A stretch of DNA of 5,424 nt from Chloroflexota bacterium (lineage in GTDB: Bacteria; Chloroflexota; Dehalococcoidia; SAR202; UBA11138): the NCBI GenBank assembly GCA_022561955.1, contig JADFQF010000136.1:1-5424 (forward strand), given 5' to 3'. Of this stretch, positions 1 through 5,306 are shown piece by piece. The translations under genes were made by a program, and so were the position numbers. Positions within the stretch are counted from its first letter, which is position 1, and each line of letters opens with the position of its first letter. The notes beneath the pieces were generated by a model. The model searched no databases, had not been told where the DNA came from, and worked only from the letters and a program-made list of their open reading frames with translations.

Positions 1-516
1 CTGGAGAGGGTCAACCTTCTTACCGGGCTGAGCGCCGCCGATGCTCTGAGCACGTTTCGGAACGGCGGAGCCGATTACGTGCACATGCCCAACCCGCAGG
101 CGGAACAGCTCGTAGCGTCCGGCGCGGGCCACATTGCGGCCCCGTTGGGGCCGCATCTTGGACGTATCTGCTACAGCTCATTCGCCGTTACCGAGAGGTT
201 TCTCGACGACAGGCCGCAGGTCGCCCAGCGGTTCGTATCGGGCTTCAAGGCCGCGCAAGAGTGGGTGGCATCCAGCACGGCGGAGGAAATCGTAGCCGAG
301 GTGGCGGCGTTCCTACCAGGGGTCGATGAGTCGGTCCTGGTCAGAGGCGTGGAGACCTACAAGCGCCAGCGTACCTGGTCCGAAAGCCCCGTGATAGACA
401 GAGACGGCTATTCCGCCATGGCGGATGTTCTGATCGACGGTGGCGTGGTCAAGGGCCGCTACCCATATGAGCGCCTCGTTCGCACGGAGTTCGCGGACCG
501 CGCCATGGGTGCCTAG
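1..516 (+). CDS. ABC transporter substrate-binding protein, SsuA/THI5 (NMT1)-like, 5'-truncated
   Basis: The frame is open from the window edge to a TAG stop, giving the last 171 residues; the start and any lipoprotein or signal peptide lie outside the window. The fragment reads as the C-terminal lobe of a periplasmic or lipid-anchored binding protein of the SsuA/THI5/NMT1 type. It begins with a 'LSTFRNGGADYVHMPNP' segment, matching the ligand-lobe region where these proteins carry a 'gxxDyvxxxeP' pattern. It continues with the family's typical 'FAVTERFLDDRPQVAQRFV' helix (residues 61-79) and 'KAAQEWVASSTAEEIVAEV' (83-101), and ends with a 'YPYERLVRTEFA' tail (154-165). Known relatives bind sulfonates, taurine, nitrate or thiamine pyrimidine precursors and feed an ABC permease/ATPase pair; the ligand cannot be read from this fragment. 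The partner transporter genes are presumably upstream. The zinc-ribbon gene begins 33 bp downstream on the same strand and may be co-transcribed. Confidence 0.82.
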   Translation: MERVNLLTGLSAADALSTFRNGGADYVHMPNPQAEQLVASGAGHIAAPLGPHLGRICYSSFAVTERFLDDRPQVAQRFVSGFKAAQEWVASSTAEEIVAEVAAFLPGVDESVLVRGVETYKRQRTWSESPVIDRDGYSAMADVLIDGGVVKGRYPYERLVRTEFADRAMGA

Positions 517-549
517 CACGTAGGCCGTTATCGGAAAGAAGGAAAAGAG

Positions 550-798
550 ATGGTTAGCACGACAGTCTGTCAGAGCTGTGCGATGCCGCTGGCGAAGCCC
601 GCAGACCACGGCGCGGAGGCCGACGGCACAAAAAACGAGGAGTTTTGCGCCCACTGTTACCGGGACGGTTCGTACACAGACCCCAACCTGACGCTGGACA
701 AGATGGTGGAGATCGTGGCGCGATTCATGCAGAAGTCGGGTGACGATGCTACGGGGGTCGCTAGAGAAGGCCTGGTCGGCCTCAAGAGATGGCGCTAG
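550..798 (+). CDS. Small zinc-ribbon domain protein (Zn_ribbon_2-like)
   Basis: This 82-residue protein has two CxxC knuckles: Cys7/Cys10 (VCQSCAMPL) and Cys33/Cys36 (FCAHCYRDG). They are separated by 22 residues that include the family-typical 'ADGTKNEEFC' segment. The order CQSCxMPL - DGTKxxxFCxxCYxDG - TxxxMVEIVxxFM - LKRW matches the small 'putative zinc ribbon' proteins (Pfam Zn_ribbon_2 type), including the terminal 'LKRWR'. Length is normal for that family. These proteins are cytoplasmic, predicted to bind one zinc ion, and have no established function. The ATG is supported by a purine-rich Shine-Dalgarno stretch (GGAAAAGAG) just upstream. One small oddity is Ala11 where most relatives that I recall have Gly (CxxCGMP). 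The gene follows the binding-protein gene closely enough to share its transcript, but no functional link is evident. Confidence 0.8.
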   Translation: MVSTTVCQSCAMPLAKPADHGAEADGTKNEEFCAHCYRDGSYTDPNLTLDKMVEIVARFMQKSGDDATGVAREGLVGLKRWR

Positions 799-922
799 GC
801 CGGGCTTACTCATGGGACTATCAGGCATATACGTATAGTGCTTCTGGTCGGCGTCAGATAACGGTTTCGCTGATAATATATATCTGAATCAGTTAAGTTC
901 CGTCTATCTTGGGGTTGTTCAG
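799..922 (+). promoter_or_regulatory. AT-rich, palindrome-rich leader upstream of the prepilin gene
   Basis: This 124-bp gap is much richer in AT than its surroundings. It contains a perfect 10-bp palindrome TATACGTATA (828-837), inverted arms TCAGATA (854-860) and TATCTGA (881-887), and the interrupted palindrome CTGAaTCAG (884-892). GATAAT (872-877) and TATAGT (834-839) each match a sigma-70 -10 box at five of six positions, but neither has a convincing -35 box at proper spacing. There is no T-tract hairpin ending the zinc-ribbon gene. I infer that the promoter, and perhaps an operator, for the prepilin gene lies here. The exact boxes are uncertain. Confidence 0.4.
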
Positions 923-1318
923 TTGAAGTCCGCAATCAATACAGGACTGGGGAGGCTTCGCGGCGAGCGTGGCTTTACCCTGGTAGAGTTGCTGGTTATC
1001 GTGTCGATCGTCGTCGCTCTTGCCGGCGTGGTGGTCCCGTCCGTGGCCGGGTTTTCAGGCAAGGGCGAGGTCGGCGCCATGGCGGAGGAGATAAACTCCG
1101 TGCAGTCCGCCATGGACATCATGATGGTCGAAAATAAGGTTTCGTTGGTAAACGTGAGCCCGGCATCATCGCAAAATAGCTGGAAGACCTTCCCAAACGG
1201 CCCGAGCGTCGCCTCACTGGATAACTACCTGAAAGCCGAAGACACTGAGTATTTCTACTGCTGGGATACGTCCGGCCTCGTCACGGACCAGCACGTCGTC
1301 TCATCGGCCTGCCCATAG
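923..1318 (+). CDS. Type IV prepilin-like protein (class III/T4P pseudopilin style N-terminus)
   Basis: The 131-residue protein has a basic 17-residue leader ending in Gly17, followed by the prepilin peptidase motif G|FTLVE. Phe18 would become the methylated N-terminus and Glu22 is the conserved Glu+5. The hydrophobic N-terminal helix spans about residues 18-41 (LLVIVSIVVALAGVVVPSV). An amphipathic helix with 'AEEINSVQSAMDIMMVEN' follows and then a small globular tail. Cys113 and Cys130, near the C-terminus, could form a disulfide like the D-region of pilins. The start is a TTG preceded by GGGG eight bases upstream; no ATG or GTG lies nearby in frame. The product should be processed by PilD-type peptidase at the membrane and join a pilus or secretion pseudopilus. 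No assembly ATPase, platform protein or peptidase gene is in the window, so it is an orphan here. It converges on the DUF1614 gene with a 14-bp gap. Confidence 0.85.
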   Translation: MKSAINTGLGRLRGERGFTLVELLVIVSIVVALAGVVVPSVAGFSGKGEVGAMAEEINSVQSAMDIMMVENKVSLVNVSPASSQNSWKTFPNGPSVASLDNYLKAEDTEYFYCWDTSGLVTDQHVVSSACP

Positions 1319-1332
1319 ACCATCAGTCGCAA

Positions 1333-2022
1333 TCAGGACGCCTCGGCATTCTGCTCCTGGGTCACTTGTTGCTTCCTGGCGCCCGGACTCAAAAAGGCGG
1401 CGAATATGCCGATGAGAAATATGCCGTCGAATATGCCCGCTCCCCCGATCGAAAGATAGGTCCCGCCGCCTCTAATCGCCTCGGGAAGGAGAAGGAGGTC
1501 CGCGCCTACCAGTGTCCCCAGCACTCCGGACACGTAGGCCACCGGCGCCGCTCGCCTCCAGGCCAGAATCATCGAGATGATTGCCGAGACGCCGGGCGGC
1601 ACCAGGGCGTTCAACGTTATCCCCTTGCCGGGAACCACCTCCGCCATGGAATACGCTACGATGGCAACGACGGTAATGGCCAGCATAGTGCGGAACAGCG
1701 GAGTCCTCGGCATCAACCACATGCACATGACAATCGGAATGATAGCGCCTCCCACGTTTACGGCCACGATCGTCGTGGCGACCGCAGGGGGCTGTAGAAA
1801 GAAGAAGTTTCCCGCCGTAAAAAGTGGTCCTCTGGTCACATCGGCGACACCCCACACGGGAATATTGACGAGACCTCCAACCAGAATACCGATGAACAGC
1901 GCAGCTACCAGCCGCGGTGGTATGCCAAGCCTCACGAATGAGACCGTCACCAGCCGGTAGAAGAGTACGAGCAGCAGAAGGGGGATTAGCAGCGCGAAGA
2001 GTATCAGTATCAGGAGTGACAA
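1333..2022 (-). CDS. DUF1614 family integral membrane protein
   Basis: This 229-residue, very hydrophobic protein has about six or seven predicted membrane helices, near residues 2-22, 37-57, 82-103, 111-130, 140-155 (weak), 160-180 and 195-212. It ends in a short polar cytoplasm-like tail. Three features point to the DUF1614 family of unknown function: 'VAVNVGGAIIPI' (87-97), 'GVLGTLVGADLL' (166-177) and 'SIGGAGIFDGIFL' (191-203). The conserved Asn, Asp and Gly inside or beside helices suggest a transport or membrane-enzyme role, but none is established. The start is TTG: the in-frame codon two upstream is TAG, and AGGT lies seven bases before the TTG with AGAGAGG further up. It sits 61 bp downstream of the histidine-phosphatase gene on the same strand, so the two probably form one transcript. 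No clear terminator separates it from the convergent prepilin gene. Confidence 0.8.
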   Translation of the reverse strand: MSLLILILFALLIPLLLLVLFYRLVTVSFVRLGIPPRLVAALFIGILVGGLVNIPVWGVADVTRGPLFTAGNFFFLQPPAVATTIVAVNVGGAIIPIVMCMWLMPRTPLFRTMLAITVVAIVAYSMAEVVPGKGITLNALVPPGVSAIISMILAWRRAAPVAYVSGVLGTLVGADLLLLPEAIRGGGTYLSIGGAGIFDGIFLIGIFAAFLSPGARKQQVTQEQNAEAS

Positions 2023-2083
2023 ATACTAGACCTGTACCTCTCTTCGGCTGAAGCAATGGCCTTGCGGTGGCGTGAGAGCGCCG

Positions 2084-2779
2084 TCAAGGAGTGATTTCCG
2101 AGCTTCCGGAGATGCCCGCGGTCCTGATGTGCCAGCTATCGTTTATGCAGATGGAAAACCAGCCCTCGTGATCGAATCGGAAGCGAGAGACGGAAGTGTT
2201 GTCCAGTCTGATCTTGCCTATGAACGACTCGTCAAAGCCCATGATGTAATGCAACAGGCATTGCGTCGCCGCTCCGTGCCCGACTACCGCCACCGTCATC
2301 GACTTCTCTTTGGAAACAAGGTCTTCGTTATAGAGTATTTCGTCTTCGAGCCAGCCTGCGAAACGTCTTTGGACGTTTCGATACGATTCCCCCTGGGGAG
2401 GAACGAAGTGGCCGCCCTTGCCGCGCATGTAGGCGACCATCTCGGTCGTGAGCGCCTCGCTCGTCGGAACGCCTCTCCATCCGGGGAGCTGCTGCTCGAT
2501 AATCGCGTCCACCCTGGGGAAGTCCCTGTCCGCCTCCCCCATCGCCCGGAGCATCGTCTCGGTAGTCTGCACCGCCCTCGTTAGGCTCGAGCTATAGACG
2601 CGGTCGAAGCGCACGTCCTCTGCCTTGAGTCGTTGGCCGAGAAGTCTCGCCTGCTCCAGCCCCTTCGACGTCAAGGGCGAGTCGAAATCGACTCCCGCCG
2701 CGAAGCCCGGCGTTGCGTTGGACGTCGACTCACCGTGCCTTATGAAGTAGAACTCACATTGAAAGTCTTTATGTATCAA
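2084..2779 (-). CDS. Histidine phosphatase family protein (phosphoglycerate mutase-like)
   Basis: The 231-residue protein carries the family signature near its N-terminus, 'FIRHGES' (residues 12-18), with His15 as the expected phospho-accepting nucleophile and Arg14 in the phosphate pocket. Further pocket elements are 'SSSLTRAVQTTE' (63-74, Arg68) and Glu95 in 'IIEQQLPGW', the usual acid/base position. The second catalytic histidine is His168 in 'AVVGHGA'. 'PPQGESYRNVQRRF' (127-140) matches the 'pxGES' helix of cofactor-dependent mutase-like phosphatases. Members hydrolyse or transfer phosphate on small molecules (sugar phosphates, alpha-ribazole phosphate, phosphoglycerate) or proteins; this substrate is unknown. 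True glycolytic dPGM proteins are longer and more conserved, so I favour a broad-specificity phosphatase. The TTG start is supported by GGAGGG nine bases upstream (2789-2794), and no ATG precedes the RHG motif. It is the first gene of a probable two-gene minus-strand unit with DUF1614. Confidence 0.87.
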   Translation of the reverse strand: MIHKDFQCEFYFIRHGESTSNATPGFAAGVDFDSPLTSKGLEQARLLGQRLKAEDVRFDRVYSSSLTRAVQTTETMLRAMGEADRDFPRVDAIIEQQLPGWRGVPTSEALTTEMVAYMRGKGGHFVPPQGESYRNVQRRFAGWLEDEILYNEDLVSKEKSMTVAVVGHGAATQCLLHYIMGFDESFIGKIRLDNTSVSRFRFDHEGWFSICINDSWHIRTAGISGSSEITP

Positions 2780-3069
2780 GTGGCGACGCCCTCCAGAAAA
2801 TTGTGCGATATCAGCCCGGAAAGCCGTTCGTGGTTTCAGTCGGAACGCAGGCAGCGACAGGCCCCCAATTTACCGTGGAGCTTTCCAACAGACCGATTGA
2901 TAGAGTATCATGTTGCGCGGAATAAGGGCCCAGGCCCACGAAGGTTTTGTGCCTAATTTCTTACAACGTCACTAAGTTCAAGAGCCGGGTTAACGGGCAA
3001 AACGAGATCGAGTTTGGACGCTTTTAGAGGCGCGTCTCGACTCTCTGTATCAGATGGAGGTGTGAACCT
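2780..3069. promoter_or_regulatory. Divergent intergenic region between phosphatase and SDR genes
   Basis: This gap lies between two divergently transcribed genes, so promoters for both directions are expected. On the minus strand it holds the GGAGGG ribosome-binding site of the phosphatase gene (2789-2794). On the plus strand it holds GGAGGTG (3056-3062), seven bases before the SDR ATG. A weak sigma-70-like pair for the SDR genes is TTTCCA (2882-2887) and TATCAT (2906-2911), spaced 18 bp. A possible leader hairpin has arms GACGC (3017-3021) and GCGTC (3032-3036), flanked by TCGA on both sides with a five-base bulge on the left. I see no small ORF worth calling. Assignment of the promoter boxes is tentative. 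Confidence 0.35.
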
Positions 3070-3993
3070 ATGGGTAACCGCTTGGAAGGCAAAGCTGCGG
3101 TCGTTACCGGAGCGGGAAGAGGCATCGGTCGAGGGGTGGCACTGCTTCTGGCCGAGGAGGGTGCTTCCGTCGTCGTCAACGATCTGGGCTGCGACGTGGA
3201 CGGCTCCGGCAGCTCGCGAGAGCCGGCGGACCGTGTCGTAGACGAGATCAAGTCCAGGGGCGGCAACGCGGTCGCCAGCTATGACGACGTCGCTCAAATA
3301 GAAGGCGGCGAAAACGTCATAAAGATCGCCGTGGACACATTCGGCCAGGTAGACGTCCTGGTCAACAGCATCGGCATCGTCAAGGACAGGATGATATACC
3401 AGATGTCTCCGGAGGAGTGGGACCTCGTCGTTAAAAACAACACCAAGGGCACGTTCTTACCCACGAAGTTCGCGGCCATACTTTTTCGGCAGCAGCGCGG
3501 TGGGCGCGTCGTGAACATGACCTCCGACGCCGGACTGGGAGACATCGGCAGGTCCAACCTGGCCGCCGCCTCGGAGGGCATCGTCGGTCTCACGCGGACG
3601 ACCGCCAGGGACCTGGGCAGGTACGGCGTTACCTGCAACGCGATCTCGCCCATGGTGGAGACGAGGCTGTTCCCAGGCACGGTAGACGAGTACCGAATCG
3701 CGGAGGGACCTCACCCTACACCCGCAGAGAGGGCCGGTATCGGCTCCGACCCCGCGATACAGGAATGGGAGGGCCCCGGGTATCCCGACGACCCGGAGAA
3801 CGTGGCGCCGCTGGCGGTGTATCTGTGCACCTATGCCTCCCCCAACATTAACGGCTACGTCTTCGGCGTGAGGGGTGGCAGCATCTACCAGTACACGAAC
3901 CCGCAGGTCGAGAAGTCCATTCACAAGTGGGGCACGTTTACGATGGACGAGATGGACGTGCTCGTGCCCAAGATGATCGGCGCCGGATTCTAG
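3070..3993 (+). CDS. SDR family protein, MFE-2-like, lacking the catalytic Tyr and Lys (probable pseudoenzyme)
   Basis: This is a 307-residue short-chain dehydrogenase fold. The NAD-binding glycine motif TGAGRGIG (13-20) is intact. Asp38 at the end of beta-2 (VVVNDLG) favours NAD(H). 'NSIG' (99-102) stands in for NNAG, and Asn124 sits at the catalytic-Asn position. The active-site helix is abnormal: where SDRs have YxxxK, this protein reads 'NLAAASEG', with Leu164 and Ser168. The upstream active-site serine region is 'NMTSDAG' (Thr151/Ser152). The 'GIVKDRM' stretch and the general layout resemble the (3R)-hydroxyacyl-CoA dehydrogenase domain of MFE-2. A C-terminal tail 'KSIHKWGTFTMDEMD' is shared with the next gene. 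The start is secure: GGAGGTG lies seven bases before ATG. The frame is open and not degraded, so this is not an obvious pseudogene. Inference: it may be a structural or regulatory partner of the downstream SDR. Classical SDR chemistry by this subunit alone is unlikely. Confidence 0.85.
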   Translation: MGNRLEGKAAVVTGAGRGIGRGVALLLAEEGASVVVNDLGCDVDGSGSSREPADRVVDEIKSRGGNAVASYDDVAQIEGGENVIKIAVDTFGQVDVLVNSIGIVKDRMIYQMSPEEWDLVVKNNTKGTFLPTKFAAILFRQQRGGRVVNMTSDAGLGDIGRSNLAAASEGIVGLTRTTARDLGRYGVTCNAISPMVETRLFPGTVDEYRIAEGPHPTPAERAGIGSDPAIQEWEGPGYPDDPENVAPLAVYLCTYASPNINGYVFGVRGGSIYQYTNPQVEKSIHKWGTFTMDEMDVLVPKMIGAGF

Positions 3994-4005
3994 GCGTTGT
4001 AGCCC

Positions 4006-4048
4006 ACCCGCATCCCGGTAATTATTCGTACTAATAAGGGATGAGGGT
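4006..4048 (+). other. Bulged hairpin in the gap between the two SDR genes
   Basis: The left arm ACCC-g-CATCCC (4006-4016) pairs with GGGATG-a-GGGT (4038-4048), giving ten pairs around one mismatch. Inside it, TTATT (4022-4026) pairs with AATAA (4033-4037) around a six-base loop, leaving a five-base bulge on the left. It starts 12 bases after the stop of the upstream SDR and has no T-tract. It is therefore not a classical intrinsic terminator. It could stabilise or process the upstream message, or attenuate the downstream gene. The pairing is seen; the role is inference. Confidence 0.45.
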
Positions 4049-4103
4049 CGACGGCAGCGCGACAGAGCTGAAATGTTATTGAAAGACGCAAGAGGTAAAA
4101 GTA

Positions 4104-5069
4104 ATGGGTAGCAGATTAGAAGGACAGGTAGCCATTGTCACCGGTGCGGGTCGAGGAATAGGCAGAAGCGTGGCCATGCTTCTGGCTGAGGAAGGTGCTT
4201 CGGTCGTCGTCAACGATCTGGGTGGCGGCGTCGACGGCGAGGGGGACTCCTCAACACCCGCCGACCAGGTTGTGGAAGAGATCCGCAAAGCGGGCGGCAC
4301 CGCCGTCGCAAACCACGATTCCGTCGCCGAGTTCGATTCCGCTTCCAGGATCGTTCAGACGGCCCTGGACAACTTCGGTCGGATCGACGTGCTAAACCAC
4401 GTGGCCGGGATCCTCAGAGACCGAATGATCTTCAACATGACCGAGGCCGAATGGGACCAGGTCCTGCAGGTGCATCTTTACGGTGCCTTCAACATGGTAA
4501 GAAACGTCGTCCCCCACATGATAAAGCAGCAATACGGCAGAATCGTGCTGTTCTCCTCGGGCTCCGGCCTCGGCGCGTCGGGGCAGGCCAACTACGCCAC
4601 TGCCAAAGAGGGCATGGTAGGGTTCGCCAGGGCGCTTTCCAGGGAGCTCGATGAGTTCGATATCTCCGTCAACGCCGTCTACCCGGGCGGCGCCACGAGG
4701 ATGACCGAGACCATACCCGAAAGCACGCAGCAGCTTCGGCAACAGCAACGAGGCGCCGCGGCTTCGGCGGCTACCGGGGGCGGGCAAATGGCCACTCAGG
4801 GCGCGCCCATACAAGGTCCACCCGAGGCAAGGGACGCCGAGAACAACGCCCCCAAGGCGGTCTACCTATCGTCCGCGGCGGGAGGGGGCATCACCGGCCA
4901 GGTCATCGGCGTTAGCGGTTGGCCCATGACGCTCTACTCGCCTCGCCACGTGGCCAAGAGCATCCACAAGAACGGCCGCTGGACGCTGGACGAGCTGGAC
5001 GACCTGATGCCCGTATCCCTTGGGGCAGGCTTGATCAACCCGGTGCCGCCGGCGGAACCTCGCCAGTAA
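4104..5069 (+). CDS. SDR family oxidoreductase, MFE-2 / (3R)-hydroxyacyl-CoA dehydrogenase-like
   Basis: This is a 321-residue short-chain dehydrogenase, predicted to be cytoplasmic. It shows TGAGRGIG (13-20) for the dinucleotide and Asp38 after beta-2, consistent with NAD(H). The active-site region 'LFSSGSG' carries Ser151/Ser152, and the catalytic pair Tyr164 and Lys168 sits in 'QANYATAKEG'. The segments 'DLGGGVDGEGDSS', 'AVANHDSV', 'AGILRDRMIF' and 'QVHLYGAF' closely recall the dehydrogenase part of MFE-2, including His124 where classical SDRs have Asn. I infer oxidation of a 3-hydroxyacyl-CoA-type or related alcohol substrate, but substrate is not readable. Residues 205-245 are a Gln/Ala/Gly-rich low-complexity loop in the substrate-lid area. 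The C-terminal tail 'KSIHKNGRWTLDELD' is shared with the upstream SDR, and a Pro-rich end follows. AGAGGT lies seven bases before the ATG. The 110-bp gap to its paralogue and the terminator downstream suggest one transcription unit. Confidence 0.9.
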   Translation: MGSRLEGQVAIVTGAGRGIGRSVAMLLAEEGASVVVNDLGGGVDGEGDSSTPADQVVEEIRKAGGTAVANHDSVAEFDSASRIVQTALDNFGRIDVLNHVAGILRDRMIFNMTEAEWDQVLQVHLYGAFNMVRNVVPHMIKQQYGRIVLFSSGSGLGASGQANYATAKEGMVGFARALSRELDEFDISVNAVYPGGATRMTETIPESTQQLRQQQRGAAASAATGGGQMATQGAPIQGPPEARDAENNAPKAVYLSSAAGGGITGQVIGVSGWPMTLYSPRHVAKSIHKNGRWTLDELDDLMPVSLGAGLINPVPPAEPRQ

Positions 5070-5088
5070 ACGGCAACACGGACACCTG

Positions 5089-5124
5089 AAATATGGGCCC
5101 CGATACTTCGGGGCCCTATTTTTT
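5089..5124 (+). terminator. Rho-independent terminator after the SDR pair
   Basis: A perfect nine-base-pair GC-rich stem, GGGCCCCGA (5095-5103) and TCGGGGCCC (5108-5116), closes on a four-base loop TACT. It is followed by TA and six T residues (5119-5124). The A-rich flank AAATA (5089-5093) can extend the stem against TATTT with one bulged T. It begins about 20 bases after the stop codon of the downstream SDR and faces the right way to end that transcript. Confidence 0.93.
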
Positions 5125-5147
5125 GACACTAAGCTGGACTTTGTACT

Positions 5148-5175
5148 CTGGATTCCGGCGAAAGCCGGAATCCAG
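5148..5175. repeat. REP-like extragenic palindrome, copy 1 (GAAA loop on + strand)
   Basis: A perfect 12-bp inverted repeat, CTGGATTCCGGC (5148-5159) and GCCGGAATCCAG (5164-5175), closes on the tetraloop GAAA. The core TTCCGGCGAAAGCCGGAA is a widespread dispersed extragenic palindrome in bacterial genomes, often found between genes in many copies. There is no T-tract, so it is not a standard terminator. It lies 23 bp after the terminator's T run. Confidence 0.9.
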
Positions 5176-5306
5176 CCAGCCAGACCATCCCTTATACAGG
5201 TGTCCCGCCAACCCAAATTACCTTTTTAAGATCATCTCGACTTTCCACGCTCGCCTCCATCCCTCGATCGTCTTCTCCCGTGCGAAGGGGTGACTTCACC
5301 AACCCT

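Noticed and set aside
313..828. 171-codon minus-strand open frame
   Set aside because: It lies antisense to the binding-protein and zinc-ribbon genes, whose sequences match known families. The antisense product has no recognisable domain.
1366..2056. Long open frames on both strands overlapping the DUF1614 gene
   Set aside because: They are compositional shadows. Only the 229-residue frame has coherent membrane helices and family motifs.
2072..2584. 170-codon plus-strand frame antisense to the phosphatase
   Set aside because: The minus-strand frame carries RHGES, GHG and other catalytic motifs; the plus frame is Arg/His-rich with no domain.
2926..2938. GGGCC-CA-GGCCC inverted repeat in the divergent gap as a terminator
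   Set aside because: A two-base loop is too small for a stable hairpin and there is no T-tract in either direction.
3457..3924. 155-codon minus-strand frame inside the first SDR
   Set aside because: It is antisense to a clear SDR and has no ribosome-binding site or recognisable domain.
3070..3993. First SDR as a decayed pseudogene
   Set aside because: It has a strong ribosome-binding site, full length, no frameshift or internal stop, and conserved NAD motif and tail. Loss is confined to the active-site pair.
4392..4814. 140-codon minus-strand frame inside the second SDR
   Set aside because: It is an antisense shadow of an SDR with intact catalytic motifs.
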